Assembly: GCA_934621665.1 (NCBI GenBank)
Contig: CAKTUT010000075.1
Span: 1-8,207 of the forward strand
Source: an uncultured Oscillospiraceae bacterium
GTDB lineage: Bacteria; Bacillota; Clostridia; Oscillospirales; Oscillospiraceae
DNA length: 8,207 bases
Reading direction: 5' to 3'
Shown in pieces: positions 1 through 7,409 of this stretch. Position 1 is the first letter of the stretch; every line of letters begins with the position of its first letter. A program made the position numbers and the translations under genes. The notes beneath the pieces were generated by a model. It was not told the DNA's origin. It was given only the letters and a program-made list of their open reading frames with translations, and made no database searches.

Positions 1-424
1 CGTCCGCCCGAACGATCAGGCCATGGCCGCTGCCAAGCGCGACAAGGTCGATATGCGGATGTACCGCGTGATCTATGACGCCATCAATGAGATTTCCGAC
101 GCCATGAAGGGCATGCTCGCACCGAAGTACCGCGAGGTCATCATCGGCCACGCCGAGGTTCGTCAAACCTACAAGGTCTCGTCTGTCGGTACGATTGCAG
201 GCTGCTATGTCAAGGACGGCAAAATCACACGCGACGCGCAGGTGCGCGTGCTGCGTGACAATATCGTCATCCATGAGGGCGTTCTGGGCTCGCTTCAGCG
301 CTTCAAGGACTCGGTCAAGGAGGTTGCGCAGAACTATGAGTGCGGCATCTCCATTGACAAGTTCAACGATATCAAAGAGGGCGACATTTTCGAGTGCTTC
401 GTTATGGAGCAGATTAAAAATTAA
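1..424 (+). CDS. infB: Translation initiation factor IF-2, C-terminal part (5' end outside window)
   Basis: The reading frame is open from base 2 and ends in TAA at 422-424, giving about 140 residues of the protein's C-terminus. IF-2 is the cytosolic GTPase that brings initiator fMet-tRNA to the 30S subunit and promotes 50S joining. The visible part covers the end of domain III (the [13 protein letters not shown] helix region) and all of domain IV/C2, the fMet-tRNA-binding beta-barrel. Hallmarks of C2 are [14 protein letters not shown], the ecGi-type Y-E-C-G-I-S-I and the closing I-K-E-G-D-I-F-E. The GTPase domain lies upstream and is not visible. An internal ATG at 23 is not a start, because upstream codons in the same frame continue the IF-2 similarity. 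infB followed by rbfA, nrnA, truB and ribF is the classic bacterial order. Confidence 0.97.
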   Translation, partial: VRPNDQAMAAAKRDKVDMRMYRVIYDAINEISDAMKGMLAPKYREVIIGHAEVRQTYKVSSVGTIAGCYVKDGKITRDAQVRVLRDNIVIHEGVLGSLQRFKDSVKEVAQNYECGISIDKFNDIKEGDIFECFVMEQIKN

Positions 425-446
425 GCAAACGGTAAACGTGATGCGC

Positions 447-475
447 TGCTGTGTGCCGCGGCGCGGCGCACAGCA
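447..475 (+). other. GC-rich hairpin in the infB-rbfA spacer
   Basis: The arms 447-459 (TGCTGTGTGCCGC) and 463-475 (GCGGCGCACAGCA) form a 13-bp stem with a single G-T wobble (454/468) around a 3-nt loop; more realistically 12 bp close a 5-nt loop. A flanking short match, GCAAA at 425-429 with TTTGC at 480-484, could extend the structure. No T-tract follows (the next bases are CGTATTTGCG), so it is not a standard intrinsic terminator. It starts 22 nt after the infB stop and ends well before the rbfA Shine-Dalgarno at 513-520. It could be an mRNA-processing or 3'-end-stabilising hairpin, a pause or partial terminator, or a copy of a dispersed palindromic repeat. The role is unknown. Confidence 0.6.
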
Positions 476-525
476 CGTATTTGCGCTTCATGATTACCCC
501 GCTACTTTCTCCAAAGGAGGATACT

Positions 526-924
526 ATGGCATCCAACCGAATTGGAAGAATCAACGAAGAAATCCAGCGTGAGCTGTCGGATCTGATCCGCAATTTAAAA
601 GACCCGCGCGTGCAGACGCTTTTGTCCATCACACGCGTGGACACCACCCCCGACCTGCGCTACTCCAAGATCTACATCAGCGTTCTGGATGATGCGCGCA
701 GCAAGGAGGCGCTCAAGGGTTTGAAATCCGCGGGCGGCTGGCTGCGGCGCGAGCTTGGCAGTAAGCTCCAGCTGCGCTATACGCCGGAGCTTGTCTTTGA
801 GCTGGACGATTCGCTGAAATACGGCGCGCATATGTACGACCTGCTGAGCCGTCTGAGCGCGCAGGAACACGCCGCAGAGGCCGCAGCAGCTGCAGAGGAA
901 ACCACAGATGATGACAAGAACTGA
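526..924 (+). CDS. rbfA: 30S ribosome-binding factor RbfA
   Basis: 132 residues, the usual family size. RbfA is a small KH-fold (type II) protein that binds the immature 30S subunit near the 5' end of 16S rRNA and helps its late maturation, including in the cold. Visible hallmarks are the N-terminal R-I-G-R-I-N-E-E-I-Q-R-E-L helix, K-D-P-R-V at 25-29, the strand V-D-T-T-P-D-L-R-Y-S-K-I-Y-I-S-V at 38-53, the S-A-G kink before W-L-R-R-E-L at 68-77, and the R-Y-T-P-E-L-V-F-E-L-D-D segment at 84-95. The tail after about residue 111 is alanine/glutamate/aspartate-rich and probably disordered. The ATG at 526 is chosen because a near-perfect AAAGGAGG (513-520) lies 5 nt upstream; the frame is open further 5' but without family similarity. 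Its last 17 bases overlap nrnA. Confidence 0.95.
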   Translation: MASNRIGRINEEIQRELSDLIRNLKDPRVQTLLSITRVDTTPDLRYSKIYISVLDDARSKEALKGLKSAGGWLRRELGSKLQLRYTPELVFELDDSLKYGAHMYDLLSRLSAQEHAAEAAAAAEETTDDDKN

Positions 925-1861
925 TGTCGCCGCATTTCTGCGCAGCCGCGATCACTTTGTAATTTTAACGCACCGCCGCCCCGACGGCGATACAACCGGC
1001 TCGGCCGCGGCACTCTGCCGCGGCCTGCGCGCGATTGGCAAGGACGCGTTCGTTCTGGATAATCCCCAGTTTACGGCACGCTTCCGTCCGTTTGTCGCGG
1101 GACTCACCTGCCCATCCGTACCGGATGGCGCAACAATTGTCTCCACCGACATCGCATCCGAGGAGCTCTTGTGTTTTGGTGCAGAGGATCTTGCCGCGCA
1201 GCTTTCGCTGGTCATTGACCACCATGGCCGCAACTCGCTTTCGTGCGGGAGTCGCCTTGTGGAGGCCGACCGTGCTGCGTGCGCCGAGATCATCTACGAC
1301 ATTTTGTGCGAGCTTGGCGCGCCGATTGACAAGGCGACCGCCGAGGCGCTCTATGTCGGCATTGCCACCGATACCGGCTGCTTCAAGTATTCCAACGTCA
1401 CCGGCGACACGTTCCGCACAGCAGCGGCGCTGGTTGATCTTGGCGCGGACATTGCGCCGATCAACAAGGTGTTTTTTGACACAAAGTCATTTTCGCGTCT
1501 CAAGCTGGAGGCGCGTCTGACCGGAAGCGTTGAGCTGTACGCAGGTGGTCTTGTCGGCCTCTGCACGCTGCCGAAGCGCTGGATTCAGGAACTCGGCATC
1601 ACCGAGGATGACATCGACTCCATCTCGGGCTTTGCCCGCGCCATTGAGGGCGTGGAAATCGGCATTACCATCCGCGAGGTAGAGGACGGCATGGGTAAGA
1701 TTTCGCTCCGCACCAGCCCCCGCTTTGACGCGTGTGCGCTTTGCCGTGAGCTTGGCGGCGGCGGGCACAGCGCGGCGGCCGGCGCATCCGTCCCTGGTGG
1801 CATTGATGCCGCTAAGGCAGCCATTCTGGACGTTCTGAAAAAGAGCGGCTTGGAGCTTTGA
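908..1861 (+). CDS. nrnA: DHH/DHHA1 phosphoesterase, NrnA-type oligoribonuclease / pAp phosphatase
   Basis: 317 residues, typical for the NrnA (YtqI-like) family, which degrades nano-RNAs of a few nucleotides and dephosphorylates 3'-phosphoadenosine 5'-phosphate to AMP using Mn2+ in the cytosol. The DHH domain shows motif I H-R-R-P-D-G-D-T-T-G-S (metal ligands H22, D26, D28), motif II D81 (S-T-D-I-A-S), the name-giving D104-H105-H106 followed by G-R-N, and motif IV G-I-A-T-D-T-G (D155). The C-terminal DHHA1 domain has the nucleic-acid-binding G-G-G-G-H-S-A-A-A-G-A at about 283-293. All catalytic residues are present. AGAGGAA at 894-900, inside the rbfA tail, serves as ribosome binding site; the start could be the ATG at 908 or the adjacent one at 911. 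The 17-bp overlap with rbfA suggests translational coupling. The exact substrate preference within the family cannot be read from the sequence. Confidence 0.93.
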   Translation: MMTRTDVAAFLRSRDHFVILTHRRPDGDTTGSAAALCRGLRAIGKDAFVLDNPQFTARFRPFVAGLTCPSVPDGATIVSTDIASEELLCFGAEDLAAQLSLVIDHHGRNSLSCGSRLVEADRAACAEIIYDILCELGAPIDKATAEALYVGIATDTGCFKYSNVTGDTFRTAAALVDLGADIAPINKVFFDTKSFSRLKLEARLTGSVELYAGGLVGLCTLPKRWIQELGITEDDIDSISGFARAIEGVEIGITIREVEDGMGKISLRTSPRFDACALCRELGGGGHSAAAGASVPGGIDAAKAAILDVLKKSGLEL

Positions 1862-1862
1862 G

Positions 1863-2741
1863 ATGGCAAATGGAATTTTAATTGTGGACAAGCCCGACGG
1901 CTGGACCAGTCAGGACGTGGCAGCAAAGCTGCGCGGCGTGTTTCATGAGCGCCGCATCGGCCATGGCGGCACACTTGACCCCATGGCAACCGGAGTTCTG
2001 CCCATCTTTGTCGGACGCGCCACGCGCGCGGCGGAATTTATGGAGTCGGCGGAAAAGGAATACATCGCGGGACTTCGCCTCGGACTTGTCACAAATACGC
2101 AGGACACCAGCGGCGAAGCGCTGGAATCGCGCCCTGTTGATGTGACGCGTGAACAGCTGGAGGCGGTACTAAAGCAGTTTACCGGCCGCATTCAGCAGAT
2201 TCCGCCCATGTACTCCGCAGTCAAGATCGGCGGCAAAAAACTCTATGAGCTGGCGCGCAAGGGAAAGGAAATTGAGCGCAAGCCGCGCGAAATTACGATT
2301 CACGCACTGGAGCTTCTCGACGGCGCAGGCAGCGACTGGACGCTGCGCGTCCACTGCTCCAAGGGCACGTATGTGCGCACGCTGTGCCACGACATCGGCG
2401 CAGCGCTTGGCTGCGGCGGCTGTATGTCGTCGCTGCGGCGCACGATGGCCGGACGCTTTACGCTGGACGGTGCGCTGACGATGCAGCAGATTCTGGATTT
2501 TGCCGCGCAGGGCGCCCCGCAGGAGCTGCTTCTGCCGGTGGACGCAGTTTTCTCGCAGTATCCGGCACTTATCGTCACGCTGGCACAGACCACGCGCGTG
2601 CGCAACGGCGCAGAGGTGCGCGACCGCGAATTTCCCGACGGCATGTGCCGCGTCTATAGCGAAACCGGCGAATTTCTGATGCTGGGCAAGGTTTCGGCGC
2701 ACACGCTGCGCACTGTGAAGAACTTTTTCGAGGTGAACTGA
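1863..2741 (+). CDS. truB: tRNA pseudouridine(55) synthase TruB
   Basis: 292 residues, close to the family norm. TruB isomerises U55 in the T-loop of elongator tRNAs to pseudouridine and also acts as a tRNA chaperone. The N-terminus G-I-L-I-V-D-K-P-D-G-W-T-S (4-16) is diagnostic, and G-H-G-G-T-L-D-P-M-A-T-G (33-44) carries the catalytic aspartate D39. Further signatures are the aromatic segment E-Y-I-A-G-L-R-L-G (66-74), the conserved P-P-M-Y-S-A-V-K-I-G-G-K-K-L-Y-E-L-A-R-K-G block (114-134), S-K-G-T-Y-V-R-T-L (166-174) and L-R-R-T (191-194). The last ~70 residues form the short PUA-like tail. The ATG lies 1 nt after the nrnA stop codon, with GGAG at 1852-1855 as ribosome binding site, so translation is probably coupled to nrnA. 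Confidence 0.97.
   Translation: MANGILIVDKPDGWTSQDVAAKLRGVFHERRIGHGGTLDPMATGVLPIFVGRATRAAEFMESAEKEYIAGLRLGLVTNTQDTSGEALESRPVDVTREQLEAVLKQFTGRIQQIPPMYSAVKIGGKKLYELARKGKEIERKPREITIHALELLDGAGSDWTLRVHCSKGTYVRTLCHDIGAALGCGGCMSSLRRTMAGRFTLDGALTMQQILDFAAQGAPQELLLPVDAVFSQYPALIVTLAQTTRVRNGAEVRDREFPDGMCRVYSETGEFLMLGKVSAHTLRTVKNFFEVN
2730..2736 (+). promoter_or_regulatory. Shine-Dalgarno selecting the TTG start of ribF
   Basis: GAGGTGA lies 6 nt upstream of TTG 2743-2745, inside the last codons of truB. No ATG or GTG lies between it and the conserved G-F-F-D-G-V-H motif that begins only 10 codons in, so TTG is the start best supported. Confidence 0.75.
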
Positions 2742-2742
2742 C

Positions 2743-3654
2743 TTGGAGACACACCGCGCCGTTGCGCTCGGCTTTTTTGACGGCGTTCACATTGGCCACG
2801 GCGCGTTGCTGCAAAAAACGCGCCAGCGCGCGGACGAGCTTGGAATTCCCGCCTGCGCCATGAGCTTTGACGCTTCTCCCCTGTCCATCATCGGCGGCGC
2901 AGGCGCGCCGCTGCTGAGCACAATGGACGAGCGCACGTTTTTGATGAAGCGCTGCTATGGGATTGACGAAGTCGTGTTCGCCCACTTTGACCAGTCAATG
3001 ATGCAGCTACCGTGGGAGGAATTCATTGAGGAATATCTTGTCCACCGTCTGAACGCGCGCCATGTGGTCTGCGGTCACGATTACCGCTTTGGCTATCGCG
3101 GCGAGGGCACACCCGCGCGCCTGATGGATGCGTGCCGTGCGCACGGCATCGGCTGTGACATTGTGCCAGAGGTCGATCTGGACGGCATCCGCGTCAGTTC
3201 CACCGCCATCCGCGCACAGCTTGCCGCGGGCGACACGGAAACGGCACGCCGCTTTCTCGGCCACCCGCACCTGATTCGCGGGACAGTTGTGCACGGGCAG
3301 GAGCTCGGCCGCACCATCGGCGTCCCAACGGCCAACATTCCGATGGCACAGGGGCTTCTGATTCCGCCCTACGGCGTTTACTGTGCCATGGCGGATCTGG
3401 ATACCGGCGCGCAGTATCCTGCCGTTGTCAACATCGGCGTCCACCCTACCGCAGGCGCGCTGCCCGCACCGGTCACAGAGGCGTGGATTTCCGGGCTGGA
3501 CGAATCGCTTTATGGCCGAACACTTAACGTCTGGCTATACCGGATGCTGCGGCGTGAGCAAAAATTTGACTCGCTCGACGCGCTGCGCGCACAGGTGCTC
3601 CACGACCGCGACGTGACGCTGCAATACTTCCAGACAAACGAAAATCCCGGCTGA
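2743..3654 (+). CDS. ribF: Bifunctional riboflavin kinase / FAD synthetase RibF
   Basis: 303 residues starting with TTG, directly after the truB stop (1-nt gap). RibF phosphorylates riboflavin to FMN and adenylylates FMN to FAD, in the cytosol. The N-terminal nucleotidyltransferase domain has G-F-F-D-G-V-H-I-G-H (10-19, the HIGH-type motif), G-H-D-Y-R-F-G (111-117) and the S-S-T-A-I-R signature (152-157). The C-terminal riboflavin kinase domain has G-T-V-V-H-G-Q-E-L-G-R-T-I-G-V-P-T-A-N (180-198), G-V-Y (211-213), N-I-G-V-H-P-T (230-236), E246, L-Y-G-R (256-259) and the closing R-x-E-Q-K-F-D-S-L-D-A-L (271-281). The N-terminus is a few residues shorter than that of E. coli RibF but no motif is missing. 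It is the last gene of the operon; its TGA lies within the terminator stem. FAD supply is also relevant to the flavoprotein XdhB nearby, but nothing links their control. Confidence 0.96.
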   Translation: METHRAVALGFFDGVHIGHGALLQKTRQRADELGIPACAMSFDASPLSIIGGAGAPLLSTMDERTFLMKRCYGIDEVVFAHFDQSMMQLPWEEFIEEYLVHRLNARHVVCGHDYRFGYRGEGTPARLMDACRAHGIGCDIVPEVDLDGIRVSSTAIRAQLAAGDTETARRFLGHPHLIRGTVVHGQELGRTIGVPTANIPMAQGLLIPPYGVYCAMADLDTGAQYPAVVNIGVHPTAGALPAPVTEAWISGLDESLYGRTLNVWLYRMLRREQKFDSLDALRAQVLHDRDVTLQYFQTNENPG

Positions 3655-3681
3655 CACGATGTGTCAGCCGGGCTCTTTTTT
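3646..3681 (+). terminator. Intrinsic terminator of the infB-ribF operon, probably bidirectional
   Basis: A perfect 12-bp stem, CCCGGCTGACAC (3646-3657) and GTGTCAGCCGGG (3661-3672), closes a GAT loop and is followed by CTC and TTTTTT (3676-3681). This is a textbook Rho-independent terminator for the + strand. The ribF stop TGA (3652-3654) lies in the left arm, so a terminating ribosome covers the hairpin. On the - strand the same stem begins 13 nt after the xdhC stop and is followed by ATTTTCGTTTG, a weaker U-tract. It probably also stops xdhABC transcription, since no other hairpin separates the convergent genes. Confidence 0.93.
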
Positions 3682-3685
3682 ATAC

Positions 3686-4192
3686 TTATTTTACCGCGTC
3701 GGCTTCAGCGTTTTTGCCAAGCCGGCGAAGCATCGTCTTTTTCACCGCGCGGAAGATGTTCTGATAGCCCGTGCAGCGGCACAGGTGGCCGGAGAGGAGC
3801 TTTCGAAGTTCATCGTCAGTATATTCCTTACCCGCGTTCAAAATCTCCGTAGCCGTCAGGATAAAGCCCGGTGTACAGAAGCCGCACTGGATAGCTGTCT
3901 CATCCATGAACGCCTGCTGGATATCGGAAATTTCACCATTCGGCCCCATCAGCCCCTCCAGCGTCAGGATGTCCTTGCCATCCGCCCATGCGGCCAGATA
4001 CAGGCAGGAGTTGACAGCCTCGCCGTCAATCAACACCGTGCACGCGCCGCACTCGCCTACCTCACAGCCCTTTTTGACCGCGGTCAGCCGGAAGTCGTTG
4101 CGCAGCATATCTGTCAGGCTTGCGCGAACGTCTACCATTTTTTCAACCTTTTTGCCGTTGATGGTACACTGAACCAGTTTGTATTGTGCCAT
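3686..4192 (-). CDS. xdhC: Xanthine dehydrogenase-type iron-sulfur subunit, 2 x [2Fe-2S]
   Basis: 168 residues, the normal size of the small subunit (XdhC in E. coli naming, CoxS/NdhS family; not the XdhC insertion chaperone of other bacteria). It relays electrons from the molybdenum centre to FAD. The N-terminal plant-ferredoxin domain binds one cluster through C43, C48, C51 and C63 (C-E-V-G-E-C-G-A-C ... N-S-C). The C-terminal helical domain binds the second through C103 and C106 (Q-C-G-F-C-T-P-G) and C138 and C140 (H-L-C-R-C-T-G-Y). All eight ligands are present. Its ATG overlaps the xdhB stop in TAATG, with GGAGGTGA on the - strand (4206-4199) as ribosome binding site, so translation is coupled. 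It is the last gene of the operon. Confidence 0.95.
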   Translation of the reverse strand: MAQYKLVQCTINGKKVEKMVDVRASLTDMLRNDFRLTAVKKGCEVGECGACTVLIDGEAVNSCLYLAAWADGKDILTLEGLMGPNGEISDIQQAFMDETAIQCGFCTPGFILTATEILNAGKEYTDDELRKLLSGHLCRCTGYQNIFRAVKKTMLRRLGKNAEADAVK

Positions 4193-5079
4193 TACAGTTC
4201 ACCTCCGCAGCGCTGAACCGACTCGATCAGGCAGCGCCGTGCCATTTCCACCGCGATATGCTTTCGGAACGCCTTGGATGCACGCCACGAGTCACGCGGA
4301 TTGATGTCCAGCAGCACACTTTCGGCAAATGCGTCCACCGTCTGCATGGTAACGGGCTTGCCGTTGACCGCCGCCTCGGCGTTGGCCGCACGCATCGGGA
4401 TCGGGCCTGCAACGCCATAGGCGATGCGCACTCGCTCAAACGTCTTTTTATCCGCCGACAGCCGGCAGTTGACCGAGCAGCCGGTTGTGGCAATATCCAT
4501 GGCGTTGCGCATGGCGTATTTGATATAAAAGCCCGCTGTGCGCTCCCACGATTCTCTCGGAATCAGGATTGCCGTCTGGATTTCGCCCTCCTCGATGTTC
4601 AGATCGACCGTGCCGGCCTTGATATAGAATTTCTGAATCGGCACAAGGCGCTTGCCATGCACGCCCGTCAGCTCCACAATCGCGTCCCACGCCCACAGCG
4701 TGGATGCGGAGTCCGCCGAGGTCACGCCGTTGCAGGTGTTGCCGCCGATCGTGCCCATGTTGCGGATCTGCGGGCCGCCGACCATATCGACCGCCTCGCC
4801 GAGGACGTTGATCTTCTCACAGATGATTGGATCATGTGTGATGTGAGAAAACGTAGTCAATGAACCGATGCGGATCGCGTCGCTTTCATCCATGCAGATG
4901 CCGCGCATCTCGTCAATTTCGTGGATGGAGATCAGCGCCTTACCCGCGCGCTTTCCCTCGCGCATCTGGACAAACACGTCCGTGCCGCCCGCGACGATTT
5001 GCGCCTCGGGGTGCGCCACACGAAGCTCGCACGCCTCCTGTACGCTGTGCGCCTCATAGAGCGCTTTCATATCATACAT
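4192..5079 (-). CDS. xdhB: Xanthine dehydrogenase-type FAD-binding subunit
   Basis: 295 residues, matching the roughly 290 usual for the medium subunit (XdhB/CoxM). It binds FAD and passes electrons to NAD+ or another acceptor. The PCMH-type FAD-binding signatures are V-A-G-G-T-D-V-F-V-Q-M (29-39) and Q-I-R-N-M-G-T-I-G-G-N-T-C-N (104-117), followed by S-A-D-S-A-S-T-L. The C-terminal CO-dehydrogenase flavoprotein domain follows (residues ~175-285, with I-A-Y-G-V-A-G-P-I-P-M-R-A). The frame is open to 5220, but the ATG at 5079-5077 is chosen: family similarity begins there and AAGGAGG (5095-5089) lies 9 nt upstream. That Shine-Dalgarno overlaps the xdhA stop codon. The physiological electron acceptor cannot be read from the sequence. 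Confidence 0.95.
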   Translation of the reverse strand: MYDMKALYEAHSVQEACELRVAHPEAQIVAGGTDVFVQMREGKRAGKALISIHEIDEMRGICMDESDAIRIGSLTTFSHITHDPIICEKINVLGEAVDMVGGPQIRNMGTIGGNTCNGVTSADSASTLWAWDAIVELTGVHGKRLVPIQKFYIKAGTVDLNIEEGEIQTAILIPRESWERTAGFYIKYAMRNAMDIATTGCSVNCRLSADKKTFERVRIAYGVAGPIPMRAANAEAAVNGKPVTMQTVDAFAESVLLDINPRDSWRASKAFRKHIAVEMARRCLIESVQRCGGEL

Positions 5080-5093
5080 TGCGCATTCCCTCC

Positions 5094-7388
5094 TTATTCC
5101 TTGATGAGTCCCTCTTCGCTGAACCGGGCGAAGAGGACGTGCGGCGTAATCGGCGTCTGGTTGATGGCAACGCCGGTAGCATTCAGAATTGCGTTGCGTA
5201 TGGCAGGTGCAGCGGAGCATGCCGGCGGCTCGCCCAACGCCTTTGTTCCATAGGGTGATGTTGGCTCGGGGTTTTCCACAAATGCCGCCTGCAAATTCGG
5301 GTGATCCATAAACGTAGACAGCTTGTAGTCCAGCAGGTTATTGTTAAGCGGACGGCCTGTTTTTTCATCAAACAGCATCTGCTCGGAAAGTCCGTAGCCG
5401 ATGGCCATCGACATACCGCCGTGCACCTGCGCCTCGGCCAGCGCCGGGTTAATCAGGCTGCCGCAGTCGTGGACGTTTACGATATTCAAAAGCTTTACCT
5501 TGCACAACGGGATGTCCACCTCAACCTCGGCGAAGCTGCATCCGAACGAATAGGCGTTGTTGCGGATGGTATAGGTGGACTCAGCCGTGATGTGCTCGCT
5601 GTGCACCGGGTTATACTGCGCCGTCATGGAAAGCTCCTTGAGGCTCATCAGCACCTTACCGTCCTGCTTGCGGATGATGTTGCCGTCGGCGATGTCCATA
5701 TTGTCGATGCTCTGACGCGTGACCTCGTTTGCATAGGCAAAGATCTTTTCGCGCAGCAGTCGTGCCGTCTGACGGATGGCAAAGCCCGCAACATATGTCT
5801 GGCGCGAGGCATACGCGCCAAGGCCGGTGGGCGTGATGTCAGTATCCTGACACGAAACCACGCGCACATCGTGATAGCTTTTCAGTCCGACAGCTTCTGC
5901 CACCATCTGCGCATACGCGGTGTCCGCACCCTGACCGATTTCCGTCTCGCCGCACTGGAACGTCACCGTGCCGTCCAGATTCAGCAGCATCCGGTTGGAC
6001 GAGGTTTCAAGCGAGATGGGATAGACCGCCGTATTGTACCAGAAACATGCCACGCCAACACCCCGGCGAACAGGGCCGGTCTGGTTCGCGTATTCTTTCA
6101 TCTTGCGGTCATAGTCAATGAGCGCGCGTCCCTTTTCCATGCACTCGCGGTGCGAGTCAAAGTAGTTAACGTTTTTGCTGAAGCCGTCCTCATAGCCGAG
6201 CGGCATCAAATAGCGATCACGATACGCAATCGACTCCATACCAACAGCGCGCGCGCACTGCTCAATATTCGAGTCGTTTGCAAACGACGCCTGCGGCATA
6301 CCATAGCCGCGCATTGCGCCGGCCGCGGGACGATTGGTAAAGACGGTATATGCGTCGCATTCCATATTGGGGCACGGATACAGCTGCGGGAACGAGCCCA
6401 TGGCCTTTGCCACAATGGAGTGGCCGTGGGAGGCATAAGAGCCCTGATTGGAGAAGCACTCGACCTTGCGCGCGGCAATCGAGCCGTCCTTGTGCAGCCA
6501 CGAGACAATGTGGAAGCGGATGGCGTGGCGCACGCGGTTGGAGACGAACGTCTCCTCACGTGAGCAGTCAAGGCGCACGCAGCGTCCGCCCACCTGCGTG
6601 GTGCAATAGGCGCACAGCGGCTCATACAGCGCATCCTGCTTGTTGCCAAAGCCGCCGCCGATGTATGGCTTGATGATCTCAATATCTGCCCACGGGCGTC
6701 CCAGCGCCTGTCCGACCACGCGGCGGATGATGTGCGGAATCTGCGTAGAGCTGGTCAGCACAATGCGTCCATTCTGCTCATAGGCAAAGCAGCCGTGATT
6801 TTCGATGTGGCAGTGCTGAACGGTCGGCGTTTCATACCAGCCCTCCACCTTGATCAGTCCCGGCTCTTGAATCGCTGCCTGATAGTCGCCAAGCCGAATG
6901 AACGTGTGGTTCAAAATGTTATTCGGGAAACGCTCATGCAGCTGCGGCGCGCCGTCCTTCATCGCTTCCTGCACGTCCAGAACGAACGGAAGCTCATCGT
7001 ATTCCACCTTAATTGCACGCACTGCCTGCATCGCCGCAACCTCGTTGTCCGCAATAACGGCACACACATCGTCGCCGTAATAGCGCACGTGGCGGTTGAG
7101 CAGATGCCGGTCGGCCACGTCCTGATGGTGTGGATCCATCGACCATGGGTGACCTGCCGTGGGGAACGGGATATCCGGCACGTCAAAGCAGGTGATGATT
7201 TTTACAACGCCGTCAATCTTCTCCGCTTCGCCGGTGTCAACAGACTTGACATAGCCGTGGGCGATGGTGGCATGCTTGATTCGGACGTAAAGTGCGTCGG
7301 CCGGAACCAGATCCTCATAGTATTTGGTTCTGCCCGTTGCCTTGTCAAAGGCGTCAACGCGGACTTCGCTTTTGCCTACGATGGCCAT
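5094..7388 (-). CDS. xdhA: Xanthine dehydrogenase-type molybdenum cofactor-binding subunit
   Basis: 764 residues, close to E. coli XdhA (about 750). This is the catalytic large subunit of a molybdenum hydroxylase, which hydroxylates a heterocycle such as hypoxanthine or xanthine with water-derived oxygen. The N-terminal a/b-hammerhead domain starts R-V-D-A-F-D-K-A-T-G-R (10-20). The Mo-binding domain shows S-T-Q-I-P-H-I-I-R-R-V-V-G-Q-A-L (214-229), G-G-G-F-G-N-K-Q-D (244-252), A-M-R-G-Y-G (358-363), E-I-G-Q-G-A-D-T (483-490) and L-G-E-P-P (718-722), with E720 as the expected catalytic glutamate. E196 (Q-H-C-H-I-E) and R360 fall where purine-binding Glu and Arg sit in xanthine oxidoreductases. 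The start at 7388 is chosen because GGAGG lies 8 nt upstream; in-frame ATG 7403 overlaps that Shine-Dalgarno and TTG 7424 has none. Purine dehydrogenase is the best call, but another N-heterocycle is possible. Confidence 0.93.
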   Translation of the reverse strand: MAIVGKSEVRVDAFDKATGRTKYYEDLVPADALYVRIKHATIAHGYVKSVDTGEAEKIDGVVKIITCFDVPDIPFPTAGHPWSMDPHHQDVADRHLLNRHVRYYGDDVCAVIADNEVAAMQAVRAIKVEYDELPFVLDVQEAMKDGAPQLHERFPNNILNHTFIRLGDYQAAIQEPGLIKVEGWYETPTVQHCHIENHGCFAYEQNGRIVLTSSTQIPHIIRRVVGQALGRPWADIEIIKPYIGGGFGNKQDALYEPLCAYCTTQVGGRCVRLDCSREETFVSNRVRHAIRFHIVSWLHKDGSIAARKVECFSNQGSYASHGHSIVAKAMGSFPQLYPCPNMECDAYTVFTNRPAAGAMRGYGMPQASFANDSNIEQCARAVGMESIAYRDRYLMPLGYEDGFSKNVNYFDSHRECMEKGRALIDYDRKMKEYANQTGPVRRGVGVACFWYNTAVYPISLETSSNRMLLNLDGTVTFQCGETEIGQGADTAYAQMVAEAVGLKSYHDVRVVSCQDTDITPTGLGAYASRQTYVAGFAIRQTARLLREKIFAYANEVTRQSIDNMDIADGNIIRKQDGKVLMSLKELSMTAQYNPVHSEHITAESTYTIRNNAYSFGCSFAEVEVDIPLCKVKLLNIVNVHDCGSLINPALAEAQVHGGMSMAIGYGLSEQMLFDEKTGRPLNNNLLDYKLSTFMDHPNLQAAFVENPEPTSPYGTKALGEPPACSAAPAIRNAILNATGVAINQTPITPHVLFARFSEEGLIKE

Positions 7389-7396
7389 TTTTTCGA

Positions 7397-7401
7397 CCTC
7401 C
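7397..7401 (-). promoter_or_regulatory. Shine-Dalgarno that fixes the xdhA start
   Basis: On the - strand GGAGG (7401-7397) is followed by 8 nt and ATG 7388-7386. An in-frame ATG at 7403-7401 overlaps this motif and therefore cannot use it; an in-frame TTG at 7424-7422 lies in the leader hairpin. Confidence 0.8.
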
Positions 7402-7409
7402 ATTTTCTC

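Noticed and set aside
451..525. N-terminal extension of rbfA from a GTG at 451
   Set aside because: The extension lies in the hairpin spacer with no family similarity; AAAGGAGG points to the ATG at 526.
2169..2702. 177-codon - strand frame opposite truB
   Set aside because: Antisense shadow of truB; low-complexity Ala/Arg/His-rich product.
3659..4216. 185-codon + strand frame starting inside the terminator and running opposite xdhC
   Set aside because: The opposite strand encodes all eight cysteine ligands of the Fe-S subunit, and this frame starts within the terminator hairpin.
4186..4863. 225-codon + strand frame opposite xdhB
   Set aside because: Antisense shadow of the FAD-binding subunit; Arg/His/Ala-rich translation with no motif and no plausible ribosome binding site.
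5080..5220. 47-residue N-terminal extension of xdhB
   Set aside because: It would overlap the conserved xdhA C-terminus and has no similarity; the Shine-Dalgarno and homology support the start at 5079.
5301..6563. 420-codon open frame on the + strand opposite xdhA
   Set aside because: It lies wholly antisense to a clearly conserved coding region. Its translation has no recognisable domain, and it is explained by GC-rich codon bias in the opposite frame.
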